From Flammeovirga sp. OC4 (GTDB taxonomy: Bacteria > Bacteroidota > Bacteroidia > Cytophagales > Flammeovirgaceae), in contig NZ_JTAM01000001.1 in assembly GCF_000812565.1 (NCBI RefSeq), positions 124,001 through 188,000 of the forward strand: 64,000 bases of DNA, in the 5' to 3' direction. Under the pieces are notes generated by a model. It was given only the letters and a program-made list of their open reading frames with translations, searched no databases and had not been told where the DNA came from. Of the stretch, positions 44,919-54,064 are shown in pieces. The position numbers were made by a program, and so were the translations under genes. Numbering within the stretch: the first letter of the stretch is position 1; each line of letters starts with the position of its first letter.

Positions 44919-45908
44919 ATGAGAAATAATAAATTATATATCGTCACTATACTTTCACTCTTACTTTTTGGATGTGAGGATGTCATTACGATAGATCTTC
45001 CACAAGGAAAAACTCAAATTGTAGTAGATGGCTTCATTAATAATAAGTTTGAGAAGCAAAGAATTAGACTTATCAACACTAATGGTTATTTTGATCCTAA
45101 TACTCCTCCATTAGTTGAAAATGCAAATGTAAGAGTGATCGATTTGGTCAACAATAAAACCATCACATTTACCTATGAAAGTGACGGTTACTATACTTGG
45201 ACTCCTCCAACGGAAGCTGACACACTGATAGTAAGACAAAGACCCGCTGATTTTGATAGAGATGGTGATGGCAGGTACGACAACTATTACAAATTAGAAG
45301 TCGATGTCAATTTCCAAGAACAGGATTTAGCCTTTGAGGCTTACACTTCACTGGAGAGAGTACCCCCTATTGATTCTCTAATTTTTAAAACATCAAGAGA
45401 AGAAAAAGAAGAAGATGAAAAAATCACTGCAGAGTTATGGGCAAAAGATTATGCAGGACCAAATGACTGTTATTGGATCAAAACTTTTAGAAATGGTGAT
45501 TTCCTCAATAAGAGTAATGAATTACTAATTGCATTCGACATCACTCCTGGAAGAAGTGACTTTGGTGATATTCTTACAGAAGACACCTATTTCATCCCTC
45601 CTATTCGTGGCGGCATTAATCCTTCTAGAAGTGAAGAAGAAATTGAGAACAACGCACCTCTTTATCAGATTGGGGATTCTGTATATTGTGAAATTCACTC
45701 TATCACTGAAAATGCTTTTGATTTTTTAAGTCAATCAAGAACTCAGATGTCAAATGGAGGACTTTTTGCTAGACCATTAGCAAATGTCCCTACCAATATT
45801 ATTCCCACAAATGACCAAAGTGAAGGTTTAATCATTGGTATTTTTTGTGGTTCCGCAATATCTTACAAAGGACATCGTATTACTACTAAACCTCCTTATG
45901 AAGATTAA
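44919..45908 (+). CDS. DUF4249 lipoprotein
   Basis: A 329-residue protein with a lipobox (LLFGC, Cys19) followed by the DUF4249 start EDVITIDLPQGKTQIVVDG. These proteins regularly follow a TonB receptor and probably form a surface lid or substrate-binding partner. It is clearly cotranscribed with the receptor. Confidence 0.88.
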   Translation: MRNNKLYIVTILSLLLFGCEDVITIDLPQGKTQIVVDGFINNKFEKQRIRLINTNGYFDPNTPPLVENANVRVIDLVNNKTITFTYESDGYYTWTPPTEADTLIVRQRPADFDRDGDGRYDNYYKLEVDVNFQEQDLAFEAYTSLERVPPIDSLIFKTSREEKEEDEKITAELWAKDYAGPNDCYWIKTFRNGDFLNKSNELLIAFDITPGRSDFGDILTEDTYFIPPIRGGINPSRSEEEIENNAPLYQIGDSVYCEIHSITENAFDFLSQSRTQMSNGGLFARPLANVPTNIIPTNDQSEGLIIGIFCGSAISYKGHRITTKPPYED

Positions 45909-45946
45909 AGGATATATGGAGGTTATTTAGTCTAAAATTTTTTGAT

Positions 45947-47833
45947 ATGTCAATAGAGCAAGAAGTAGATAAATTCACACCTACCCGAGAGAGAGTTGAA
46001 AGTTATTATTATGAAAACTTTAAAAGATTAGATAGAGCAATGCAATACACCCTTATTGGGTCATTTATTTTAGCTATTGGATTGTCTTTTGAATCGGGAA
46101 ATTGGATACTAGCCTTAGCTTTAGCAACTGTAAGTACGTTTGTCTACTTCATTTTTTTATATAGTTCTACAAACACATCATCAACACGATATATTTTAGC
46201 GTTTACCTTTTTCCTTTTTCAAGTACAGTACCTTATGGTGTCTCCACAAACACCTTATGGTCAGTTTGCTTTCTTTGGGATTCTTGCACTATTATCGCTC
46301 TATCAAAATATAAATTTGCTCACGGTCTATTTTATGCTGACTGTACTAATGTATGTATCATTAGTACTACTTGGCTCGGACATGTGGCTCACTCAGATTT
46401 ATCAAGAAAGCTTAACTACTAAATCTTTCAAAGGTATTGTTTCCATCCCATTAGTAGCTTTGAGTTTCTATCTAGCCTGTATTTTTATTGCGAATCAACT
46501 TAAAAAGCAAAGTTTTAGAAATGCACGTTATGCTATTTTCCTTGAAGATCAGATGCATATTGATGAGAACACAAAGCTTGCTCAAGACATCGAAAACGGA
46601 AAACTATACGAAGATTATAATATTCATGAAAACGACATCCTAGGAAATTTATTGATTTCAATGCGTAATCAAGTTAGGATTCAAAAAGAGGATGTTGAGA
46701 ATCAAGGATGGATTGCTTCTGGTTTATCTTCCATTAGTGAGTTATTACTCTCCGTTAAAGATATCAAAAGGCTTTCCACGAAGACACTTCGAGAAATCAC
46801 CGAATACACACAATCAGCAATTGGTGCTTTTTACCTTTATAATGAAGAAAAAGATTGCCTTGAAATTACGGCATGTTACAGTCAGCATAGAAGAAAAAAA
46901 GTAGGTGATGTCTATAAAAAAGGTGAAGGACAAGTGGGTGAAGTATTCCTAAAAAACACACCAACACTCATCACTGATATACCTACGGACTACACTCCTA
47001 TTCAATCAGGCTTAGGTGAAGCAATTCCAAAAAATATCTTCCTCGTTCCATTAGCCATTAAAAACGATGTGGTGGGTGTCATTGAGTTAGGATCATTGAG
47101 AGAGTATAATCCTCAAGAAAAAGCATTACTGACAGAAATAGCACCTTCTATCGCCCTTACGATTCGTACAATTCGATCCACCCTCAGAACGAATCAGCTT
47201 TTGGACGACGCTCAGAAAACCAACCAAGAACTGAAAGAAAAAGAGGAAACGCTAAGTGAGAACATGAAATTACTTGAAGAGACTAAAAAAGAAATGGAGG
47301 TCAAACAAGTACAGCTTGAAGCACAAGAAGAAGAAAGTCTTTTATTCTTCGAAAGAGCAATGGATGCTATGATCGCTTTTGATGAAGAAGGACAAATATT
47401 GAAACTAAACCCTGCCGCATCACATATCTTTCAAATAGGTATTGTATCAGACGGAAGAAATATATCAGAATTACTTGGTAAAAGCTACGATAGAGCCATA
47501 AACAACAGAAGGACAATGAAACTTAAACGTTCTTCCGGTGATGTGTTTACAGCTTTAATTTTCATTACTGAAATCAAGAATAATGAAGGGGTAAGAAGAA
47601 TTGCCTACATCCAAGACATCTCTGATCAAGACAAAAAAGAAAAAGAACTTCGTATTTTATTAGATAAAGCACAACTAAAGAACGAACAATTAGTTATACA
47701 GGAGAAGACAATGAAAGAAAGCTTGAGCCTTATGATCAGCACAAAGGAAGAACTCAATAATGCGAAAAAGAAAATCGTAGAGCTTGAACTTGAAATTGGT
47801 CGGCTTCACCAACAAATAAAGAAGAACTCTTAG
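45947..47833 (+). CDS. Membrane sensor with GAF and PAS domains, no output domain
   Basis: A 628-residue protein. About six membrane segments occupy residues 35-190. A HAMP-like linker region follows, then GAF (about 250-400), a coiled coil (about 405-455), PAS (about 460-565, AMDAMIAFDEEGQILKLNPA) and a final coiled coil. No histidine kinase, GGDEF, EAL or HD domain follows. It probably senses a small signal or redox state and acts through a partner. The short gap to the flavin reductase gene suggests cotranscription. Confidence 0.75.
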   Translation: MSIEQEVDKFTPTRERVESYYYENFKRLDRAMQYTLIGSFILAIGLSFESGNWILALALATVSTFVYFIFLYSSTNTSSTRYILAFTFFLFQVQYLMVSPQTPYGQFAFFGILALLSLYQNINLLTVYFMLTVLMYVSLVLLGSDMWLTQIYQESLTTKSFKGIVSIPLVALSFYLACIFIANQLKKQSFRNARYAIFLEDQMHIDENTKLAQDIENGKLYEDYNIHENDILGNLLISMRNQVRIQKEDVENQGWIASGLSSISELLLSVKDIKRLSTKTLREITEYTQSAIGAFYLYNEEKDCLEITACYSQHRRKKVGDVYKKGEGQVGEVFLKNTPTLITDIPTDYTPIQSGLGEAIPKNIFLVPLAIKNDVVGVIELGSLREYNPQEKALLTEIAPSIALTIRTIRSTLRTNQLLDDAQKTNQELKEKEETLSENMKLLEETKKEMEVKQVQLEAQEEESLLFFERAMDAMIAFDEEGQILKLNPAASHIFQIGIVSDGRNISELLGKSYDRAINNRRTMKLKRSSGDVFTALIFITEIKNNEGVRRIAYIQDISDQDKKEKELRILLDKAQLKNEQLVIQEKTMKESLSLMISTKEELNNAKKKIVELELEIGRLHQQIKKNS

Positions 47834-47848
47834 TTATTATTATATTAG

Positions 47849-48334
47849 ATGGACAAACAACTCTTTAAAGACGCGATGAGGCACCTTGCTGCTACCGTAA
47901 ATGTAATCTCTACAGATGGTGATGCAGGAAGAAATGGTATTACAGCAACAGCTGTCACTTCGCTCTCCGACACTCCCCCAAGCTTATTAGTTTCAGTCAA
48001 CAAAAATGGAGAATTCCATGATCAAGTGTTGAAAAACAAAAAATTCTCTGTGCATATTTTGAGAGAAGATATGTCAGAAATTTCGAATTGTTTTGCAGGC
48101 TATAAAGGATTTCAAGGAGAAGAAAAATTTCAACTTGGCACATGGGATATCTCAGATGAAAGTCGTGTATTGGAAAATGCACTTGCAAACATTGAGTGTG
48201 AATTAACGGAAGCTCATGATGGTTATACACATAGTATTTTCATTGGGAAAATCACGGATATAAAAACAACTGAAAATCACGACGATAAGCCTTTACTGTA
48301 CAGTCAAGGGCAATATACTACGGTTCAAAGTTAG
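47849..48334 (+). CDS. Flavin reductase-like protein
   Basis: A 161-residue protein of the flavin reductase domain family: MRHLAATVNVIST, GRNGITATAVTSLS and PPSLLVSVNK form the FMN-binding split barrel. It probably reduces FMN with NAD(P)H to supply a monooxygenase. It begins 15 nt after the sensor gene. No obvious partner oxygenase lies in the window. Confidence 0.85.
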   Translation: MDKQLFKDAMRHLAATVNVISTDGDAGRNGITATAVTSLSDTPPSLLVSVNKNGEFHDQVLKNKKFSVHILREDMSEISNCFAGYKGFQGEEKFQLGTWDISDESRVLENALANIECELTEAHDGYTHSIFIGKITDIKTTENHDDKPLLYSQGQYTTVQS

Positions 48335-48388
48335 ATTTTCGATATCGAAATATTGAAGTAAGAATAAGGTTCTGCTTCAAAAATAAAG

Positions 48389-48412
48389 AAAGCTCAATAA
48401 TAATTGGGCTTT
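48389..48412 (+). terminator. Terminator after the flavin reductase
   Basis: AAAGCTCAAT and ATTGGGCTTT form a 10-bp stem with an AATA loop (one mismatch pair), followed by a T run. Confidence 0.8.
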
Positions 48413-48752
48413 TTTTATACCCTATTTTTTGATGAAAAATGGGCAATATTAGATTAATATAATTTTAAGTATTTCTTTCAAAAAAGATAATTTTTATACA
48501 AATTTGCACAATATCAAGATAGACCTTAATTCATTAATTAAAAAAAAGATAAAAAAATGCTTGATTTTAAGATCCATTATTACTTTATTTAAGTATTGGA
48601 ACTAATATATAACTATAAACTACATGGTTATTCTCCTATTATTACACAAAAAATTGATTATAAGTAATAGAATAAAATTGCACATTTTGTATAACCGATG
48701 TCTAAACCCATATGCCTAAGTAGGTAGTAGTTATTTCTCCTTTTTAATTACA
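48413..48752. other. Intergenic region upstream of the AraC-type gene
   Basis: 340 bp of very AT-rich DNA holding the presumed promoter of the AraC-type regulator. No full promoter consensus, hairpin or reading frame of note was seen. Confidence 0.5.
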
Positions 48753-49682
48753 ATGACTATGATAGAAGATTACAACAAAATCATTGAATCGTTAAACATT
48801 AAGTTTATCCGTTCAAACAGTTTAAACGTTATCCGTTCTGTAAAAGTCTCTAACTTTTATGATGTCCAAAACACCCTTATTCAAGTTAAATCAGGTGATA
48901 TCACAGTGAACGAGAACGAAGTAGCTCGTGCCGGAGACCTTGTTTTTATTCCTGGAGGTAAATCTATTGAGATTGCTTTTGGTAATTCTAATACTACAGA
49001 GGTTACGAATGAGAGCTTTATCAACGATAGAGACTCTTACTTGAGAAAAATTAATGATGATGTTTCATTGCATACCATTCACACAAGTTTCACGTCAGTT
49101 ACATTTGACGCAAAAGCTTTTGACTCAGTGAATTTCTTTAACTCTCTTGACATCCCTCCTTTCATTATTCCAAAACACGAGGAGATCAGCGAAGCTATTG
49201 ACAAGATATATAAAGAATCTTTAGGTGATAAACCTGGAAGAGACCGAATTGCGACGAATATCACTGAATATGCAGTGATTGAAGTCTTTAGACATGTACT
49301 AGAAAAGAAATTGTTTGTGGAACAAATTGCCACAAATAGCAATTACTTTAAAGATCCTCGATTGATTGATATTTTCAACTTCATCAAGGATAATATATCA
49401 AGTGATCTATCTAACAAGATCCTTGCAAACGTAGCCAATGTATCCGAAGATTATGTAGGGCAATATTTCAAAATGTTGACTGGTATTAACCCTCAAGATT
49501 ACATTGAATACCAAAGAATGGAAAAAGCAGTTGAATTGCTTCGTACATCAAGAAAGAGTATTCGTGCCATCGGGTCTGAGGTGGGCTATAAAGACACCGC
49601 CTATTTCTGTAGACGATTCAAAATGATGTTTGGTATCCCTGCAGGAAAAATGAGAAGAAGAGATTCATTAATGAATGTATAA
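48753..49682 (+). CDS. AraC-family transcription regulator
   Basis: A 309-residue regulator. An N-terminal cupin-like region (about 1-90, VKSGDITVNENEVARAGDLVFIPGG) probably senses a signal. The C-terminal 100 residues carry the two AraC helix-turn-helix motifs (VANVSEDYVGQYFKMLTG and IRAIGSEVGYKDTAYFCRRF). It is monocistronic, with a strong terminator. Its ligand and targets are unknown. Confidence 0.88.
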   Translation: MTMIEDYNKIIESLNIKFIRSNSLNVIRSVKVSNFYDVQNTLIQVKSGDITVNENEVARAGDLVFIPGGKSIEIAFGNSNTTEVTNESFINDRDSYLRKINDDVSLHTIHTSFTSVTFDAKAFDSVNFFNSLDIPPFIIPKHEEISEAIDKIYKESLGDKPGRDRIATNITEYAVIEVFRHVLEKKLFVEQIATNSNYFKDPRLIDIFNFIKDNISSDLSNKILANVANVSEDYVGQYFKMLTGINPQDYIEYQRMEKAVELLRTSRKSIRAIGSEVGYKDTAYFCRRFKMMFGIPAGKMRRRDSLMNV

Positions 49683-49711
49683 GCTCTTTTTTACAAGAAA
49701 TTCTCAAAATG

Positions 49712-49733
49712 GAGGTCCTCATTAAAGGACCTC
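49712..49733 (+). terminator. Terminator after the AraC-type gene
   Basis: GAGGTCCT and AGGACCTC with a 6-nt loop, then six T. Confidence 0.85.
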
Positions 49734-49852
49734 TTTTTTATGTTTAATAGTTTATTACGTACTTAACACCAAGCCAAAATAAACAAAACATTAAAAAATT
49801 GGTTATTGGTAACATATAACATTTATTCTATTCTGAATCTAAATTTTATCTG

Positions 49853-49860
49853 TATTTTTG
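49853..49860 (+). promoter_or_regulatory. -7 promoter box of ispG
   Basis: TATTTTTG matches TAnnTTTG and ends 18 bp before the ispG ATG at 49879, implying a very short leader. No clear TTTG is found at the usual upstream distance. Confidence 0.45.
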
Positions 49861-49878
49861 TCGCAAACAAGCATTCCA

Positions 49879-51843
49879 ATGAAAAAAGAAGATATTCAAA
49901 CATATAACTACTGCGACAATATTAACGCGTATCAAAGAAGGCAAACCGTAATCGTTAATATTGGAGGAGTTCCTATGGGAGGAGACAACCCTATTCGAAT
50001 TCAATCTATGACTACTGTTGACACAATGGACACTGAAGGGTCAATCGAAGAAATTATAAGAATGGTTGAATCAGGTTGTGAATATGTAAGAATCACGGCT
50101 CCTAGTAAAAAGGAAGCTGAAAACCTTCAAGAAATAAAAGACGGATTAAGAGCTAGAGGTTACAACGTGCCTTTGGTGGCAGACATTCACTTTACTCCAA
50201 ATGCTGCCGAAGTAGCGGCCAAAATTGTTGAAAAAGTCAGAATCAATCCTGGTAACTATGCCGATAAGAAGAAATTTGACTTTATCGAATACGACGATGC
50301 TACTTATCAAGCAGAACTAGATAGAATTAGAGAGAAATTTATACCACTTGTTGAAATCTGTAAGGAACACGGTACTGCCATGAGAATTGGTACAAACCAC
50401 GGTTCACTTTCTGATCGTATCTTAAGTAGATATGGAGATACTCCACTTGGAATGGTGGAGTCAGCTTTAGAATTCCTAAGAATTTGTGATGAATTAGACT
50501 ATCACGAAATTGTGCTTTCTATGAAAGCTAGTAACACACAAGTGATGGTACAAGCTTATAGATTGTTGGTTCAAAAAATGGAAGAAGAAGGTTTAAAACC
50601 TTATCCTCTACATTTAGGAGTAACGGAAGCGGGTGACGGAGAAGATGGAAGAGTAAAATCTGCAGTAGGGATTGGAACGTTATTAGAAGATGGACTTGGT
50701 GATACGGTAAGAGTATCCTTGACGGAAGCTCCGGAGGCTGAGGCCCCTGTTGCTGAAGCCTTAATCAAAAGGTATGACAACAGAAGCACTGAAAGCAAAT
50801 CAATCAACACACCAATTACATCGTCACCAAAAAATCCTTTCAAATATGAAAGAAGAGTAACCAAAGAAGTAGCTACATTTGGTGATCATAATGTCCCTAG
50901 AGTCATTGCTAATTTTTCTCAAATTGAGGAAATCACCATGAAGAACCTAAAAGTGATAGGACATCACTATTTACCTGCAACAGACAAATGGGCTATGAGT
51001 GATCATGGAGCAGACTATATCTATACAGGTAAAAAAGCACTTCCTTTTATGGCCCCTAATGGCCTAAAAAATATCGTTGATGCATCTTCATGGAATTCAA
51101 CGGAGGACACCTACCCTCTTTTTGAACTAGATCAGTATTTGAATAGCGAAGAGGTACACCAAGAGCTTAATTTTGTAAGAGTCTCTTTTGAAGCTATTGA
51201 TGAGGCTACCTTAACCTCATTAAAACAAGCAGAAAATGTAGTGCTTATCATTCATACTGAAAACGCTCATGCTATGCCTGAGTTGAGAGCATTATTATTT
51301 AAGCTTTACAGTGAGGAAATTAAAATTCCAGTAGTGATTGAGAGAAGCTATGAAAATCTTACGGATGATCAACTGCAACTTTATAGCTCTACTGATATTG
51401 GTGGTTTATTAATCGATGGATTAGGAGATGGCGTAATGCTTAGCACCACACACACTCTTGAAGCTACTGAGTTTTGTAATCGATTATCATTTGGTATTCT
51501 GCAAGCCGCAAGAACACGAATGACAAAAACGGAGTACATTTCATGTCCATCTTGTGGTCGAACATTATTTGACTTACAAGAAACGACTGCAATGATTCGT
51601 CAGAGAACAGATCACTTGAAAGGTGTCAAAATTGGCATTATGGGTTGTATTGTAAATGGCCCTGGTGAAATGGCTGATGCCGATTACGGTTATGTTGGTT
51701 CTGGTAAAGGAAAAATTACGCTTTATAGAGGACAAGAAGTCGTAAAAAGATCAGTTCCTGAAGCAGATGCTGTAGATGAATTAATCAAACTTATTGATGA
51801 GGATGGCAATTGGTTTGCACCTCAACAAGAGGTAGTTCAATAA
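49879..51843 (+). CDS. ispG: 4-hydroxy-3-methylbut-2-enyl-diphosphate synthase, three-domain type
   Basis: The penultimate enzyme of the MEP isoprenoid pathway. From ATG at 49879 it has 654 residues; a TTG at 49858 would add seven. The TIM-barrel half (about 15-290) has PIRIQSMTTVDT and LVADIHFTPN. A large extra domain (about 290-530), as in plants and Bacteroidota, separates it from the Fe-S half with Cys556, Cys559 and Cys590 (CPSC and GCIVNGPGE). Length is normal for the three-domain class. Confidence 0.95.
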   Translation: MKKEDIQTYNYCDNINAYQRRQTVIVNIGGVPMGGDNPIRIQSMTTVDTMDTEGSIEEIIRMVESGCEYVRITAPSKKEAENLQEIKDGLRARGYNVPLVADIHFTPNAAEVAAKIVEKVRINPGNYADKKKFDFIEYDDATYQAELDRIREKFIPLVEICKEHGTAMRIGTNHGSLSDRILSRYGDTPLGMVESALEFLRICDELDYHEIVLSMKASNTQVMVQAYRLLVQKMEEEGLKPYPLHLGVTEAGDGEDGRVKSAVGIGTLLEDGLGDTVRVSLTEAPEAEAPVAEALIKRYDNRSTESKSINTPITSSPKNPFKYERRVTKEVATFGDHNVPRVIANFSQIEEITMKNLKVIGHHYLPATDKWAMSDHGADYIYTGKKALPFMAPNGLKNIVDASSWNSTEDTYPLFELDQYLNSEEVHQELNFVRVSFEAIDEATLTSLKQAENVVLIIHTENAHAMPELRALLFKLYSEEIKIPVVIERSYENLTDDQLQLYSSTDIGGLLIDGLGDGVMLSTTHTLEATEFCNRLSFGILQAARTRMTKTEYISCPSCGRTLFDLQETTAMIRQRTDHLKGVKIGIMGCIVNGPGEMADADYGYVGSGKGKITLYRGQEVVKRSVPEADAVDELIKLIDEDGNWFAPQQEVVQ

Positions 51844-51856
51844 TATATAGCTATAC

Positions 51857-51888
51857 AATAAGGGTTAAAGTCATATTTAACCCTTATT
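51857..51888 (+). terminator. Terminator after ispG
   Basis: AATAAGGGTTAAA and TTTAACCCTTATT form a perfect 13-bp stem with a 6-nt loop. Confidence 0.85.
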
Positions 51889-52010
51889 TGTTATAGTAAT
51901 AATTGAATTAATTTAATTTACTTACATCATTATAAACAGATAATATAGTGATCGGTATGTTATCTGTTCTCAAATTTTTATCTTAAACTAGTAAAAATTT
52001 GCTTTAATAT

Positions 52011-52739
52011 ATGCCCATAACATTTGCTCATCCTAGTGCAGTTCTACCACTTTTCAGGTATTCCCATTATTTATCTGTCTCAGCTCTTATCATTGGAAGC
52101 ATGATTCCAGATTTTGAGCATTATCTTCAGCTTCAGCAAAGTGTAAAACTAGCTCACACTTTTATTGGCATTTTTCTTTTTAATTTACCTGTAGGAATAT
52201 TGGTATACTATATCAATAAATTATTTTTCAAACCTGTATTAAGAAGGGTTACTCCTATTCGTTTCAAAAGACGTCAAATAAGAACCAATTATTCATTTTT
52301 TCAAATTCTAGTTTCAATAACAATAGGCATTGCCACTCATTTTTTCCTTGATGCTATCACAGGTGAAGAAGGCTTTTTTGTAAAAGACCTACCCTATCTC
52401 ATGGACGAGGTTTACATCACACCTTCTTTTAAAATGAATATTCATAATATTATATGGGTAAGCGTTTCATTGTTTGGAACAGCACAATGTGTTTGGTTGG
52501 CGATTACTGCATTTGACTTTAAAAATAGTTTGAAGAAGGTGAAACTGAGTGAGTGGTTCCCCTCTTTTTGGTTGGAATTATTTTGTATACTTATTATTAT
52601 AATATTCATACGTAATCTAATTCTCCCTCCACCATTGATCTTGTGGGATTGGGGAATTGCTATTGGCGGTGCTTTTTTCTACGCTCTAACTTTCACTTGT
52701 TTTAGATGGCGTTACTTTTTGAAAATGATTAGAAGATAA
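52011..52739 (+). CDS. DUF4184 family membrane protein
   Basis: A 242-residue membrane protein starting MPITFAHPSAVLPLFR with IIGSMIPDFEHY near residue 34, the DUF4184 signature. Polar residues His7, Asp43, His46 and a later HFFLDAITGEEG resemble metal-binding sites of membrane hydrolases. About five membrane segments. Substrate unknown. Confidence 0.8.
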   Translation: MPITFAHPSAVLPLFRYSHYLSVSALIIGSMIPDFEHYLQLQQSVKLAHTFIGIFLFNLPVGILVYYINKLFFKPVLRRVTPIRFKRRQIRTNYSFFQILVSITIGIATHFFLDAITGEEGFFVKDLPYLMDEVYITPSFKMNIHNIIWVSVSLFGTAQCVWLAITAFDFKNSLKKVKLSEWFPSFWLELFCILIIIIFIRNLILPPPLILWDWGIAIGGAFFYALTFTCFRWRYFLKMIRR

Positions 52740-52763
52740 TAAGTACAAAATCAAAAATAAAAG

Positions 52764-52790
52764 GGATTGTATTTTTCAACACAACCCCTC
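52764..52790 (-). terminator. Terminator after the DUF445 gene
   Basis: Read leftward, GGGGTTGT and ACAATCCC pair with one mismatch and are followed by TTTTATTTTT. It stands between two convergent genes. Confidence 0.65.
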
Positions 52791-52819
52791 CTTGAAAGTA
52801 TAAAATGATGGATAAATAT

Positions 52820-53422
52820 TTATGCTAGCATTAATATTCCCACTTGAATCAAACCAATAAAGAAACCAAGAACGGCTCCCATAATCTCTATAAAAGTAAG
52901 CTCTTGCTTAATAACTGACATCAATAAATCTTCAAACTTTGCATCCGAAAAATCCATGACTTTTTCATAAACCACTTGCTCGATACTAATACTTGAAATA
53001 TTTGCTCCAATATCATCCAGCAGTTTCGGCACCATCTCTTTTACAGAATTTTCCATTCCAGTTCTAATTTGCTGAATAATCGCATCACCACCAAACATTT
53101 GTAGCATAGGTCCAAACTGCGTTGCTTTTTCATCAACAAATTCGTTGACTCTGACCATAATTGCCTTAAATAGTTTTTCCTGATTCTCTTCTGTTTTTAG
53201 CTTATCTAAAATCATATCAGGTGTAAAGAGATCCTTCTCAACGATTATTCCAAGTCTCCTTGCCAAAGTTTTCTTTCTTCTTGGAAAGACACCATGTAAG
53301 GTAAAAAACAATATCTTAATTGGTTTCCTTGGATGGAAGAGCATTTTAATTGCTACATAATTTGTAATCCATCCAATCCCAGCAGAAATCACTGGAAACA
53401 TCCACATTAAATAAGAACTCAT
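52820..53422 (-). CDS. DUF445 family membrane protein
   Basis: A 200-residue protein with membrane segments at both ends (about 5-25 and 180-200) and a helical cytoplasmic middle. WITNYVAIKMLFHPRKP at 18-34 is the DUF445 signature. Function is unknown; the family is widespread. Its start overlaps the Maf stop by one base, so the pair is translationally coupled. Confidence 0.82.
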   Translation of the reverse strand: MSSYLMWMFPVISAGIGWITNYVAIKMLFHPRKPIKILFFTLHGVFPRRKKTLARRLGIIVEKDLFTPDMILDKLKTEENQEKLFKAIMVRVNEFVDEKATQFGPMLQMFGGDAIIQQIRTGMENSVKEMVPKLLDDIGANISSISIEQVVYEKVMDFSDAKFEDLLMSVIKQELTFIEIMGAVLGFFIGLIQVGILMLA

Positions 53423-54009
53423 TAATTATCTTCTTTAAGAATTTGATTTAATTTTTGATATAAAATAGCAGTGGGCAAACCCATTACTGTAAAATAAGAA
53501 CCTTCTATTTTCTGAATCATGGTCATACCTATCCATTCTTGAATACCGTATGCACCTGCTTTATCAAAAGGTTGCTTTTCATTGATATAATAATTCAGCA
53601 CTTCTTCACTCATCGGAAGAAACGTTACTAAAGTACGATCAGTAAATGACACTTCTTGAGTACTTGTTTTTATACAAACAGCAGAATAAACAGTATGTGA
53701 ATTCCCTGACAGACCTTGAAGCATTGTCTTAGCCTCTTCAAAATCTTTTGGTTTACCTAACACATCACTTTGGTTTACCACCACAGTATCCGAAAAAATG
53801 GCAATTTCGTTTTCTTTCAAATCATCAAACGCCTTTGCTTTTTGCTTTGCAATATATTCAGCTACCTCCTCGGGTGGAAGGGTATCAGGATACGATTCAT
53901 CAACCTCTCTTACTTTTATCTCAAATGGAATATCCATATCTGATAACAGAGAAGCCCTACGCGGACTTTTTGAAGCTAAAATTATTTTTTTACCTTTTAA
54001 ATCTATCAT
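53422..54009 (-). CDS. maf: Maf-family nucleotide pyrophosphatase
   Basis: A 195-residue house-cleaning enzyme that hydrolyses dTTP/UTP or modified nucleotides. LASKSPRRASLL at 11-22, FSDTVVVNQSDVLGKPKD near 68-85 and DKAGAYGIQEW are the conserved segments. Length is typical. It begins the maf-DUF445 pair and follows the WD40-caspase gene by 55 nt on the same strand. Confidence 0.93.
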   Translation of the reverse strand: MIDLKGKKIILASKSPRRASLLSDMDIPFEIKVREVDESYPDTLPPEEVAEYIAKQKAKAFDDLKENEIAIFSDTVVVNQSDVLGKPKDFEEAKTMLQGLSGNSHTVYSAVCIKTSTQEVSFTDRTLVTFLPMSEEVLNYYINEKQPFDKAGAYGIQEWIGMTMIQKIEGSYFTVMGLPTAILYQKLNQILKEDN

Positions 54010-54064
54010 TTAGGTATAAATTCTCTTTGTTGTTCAGTTTTCGAAACTCAAAAATAATAAATAA

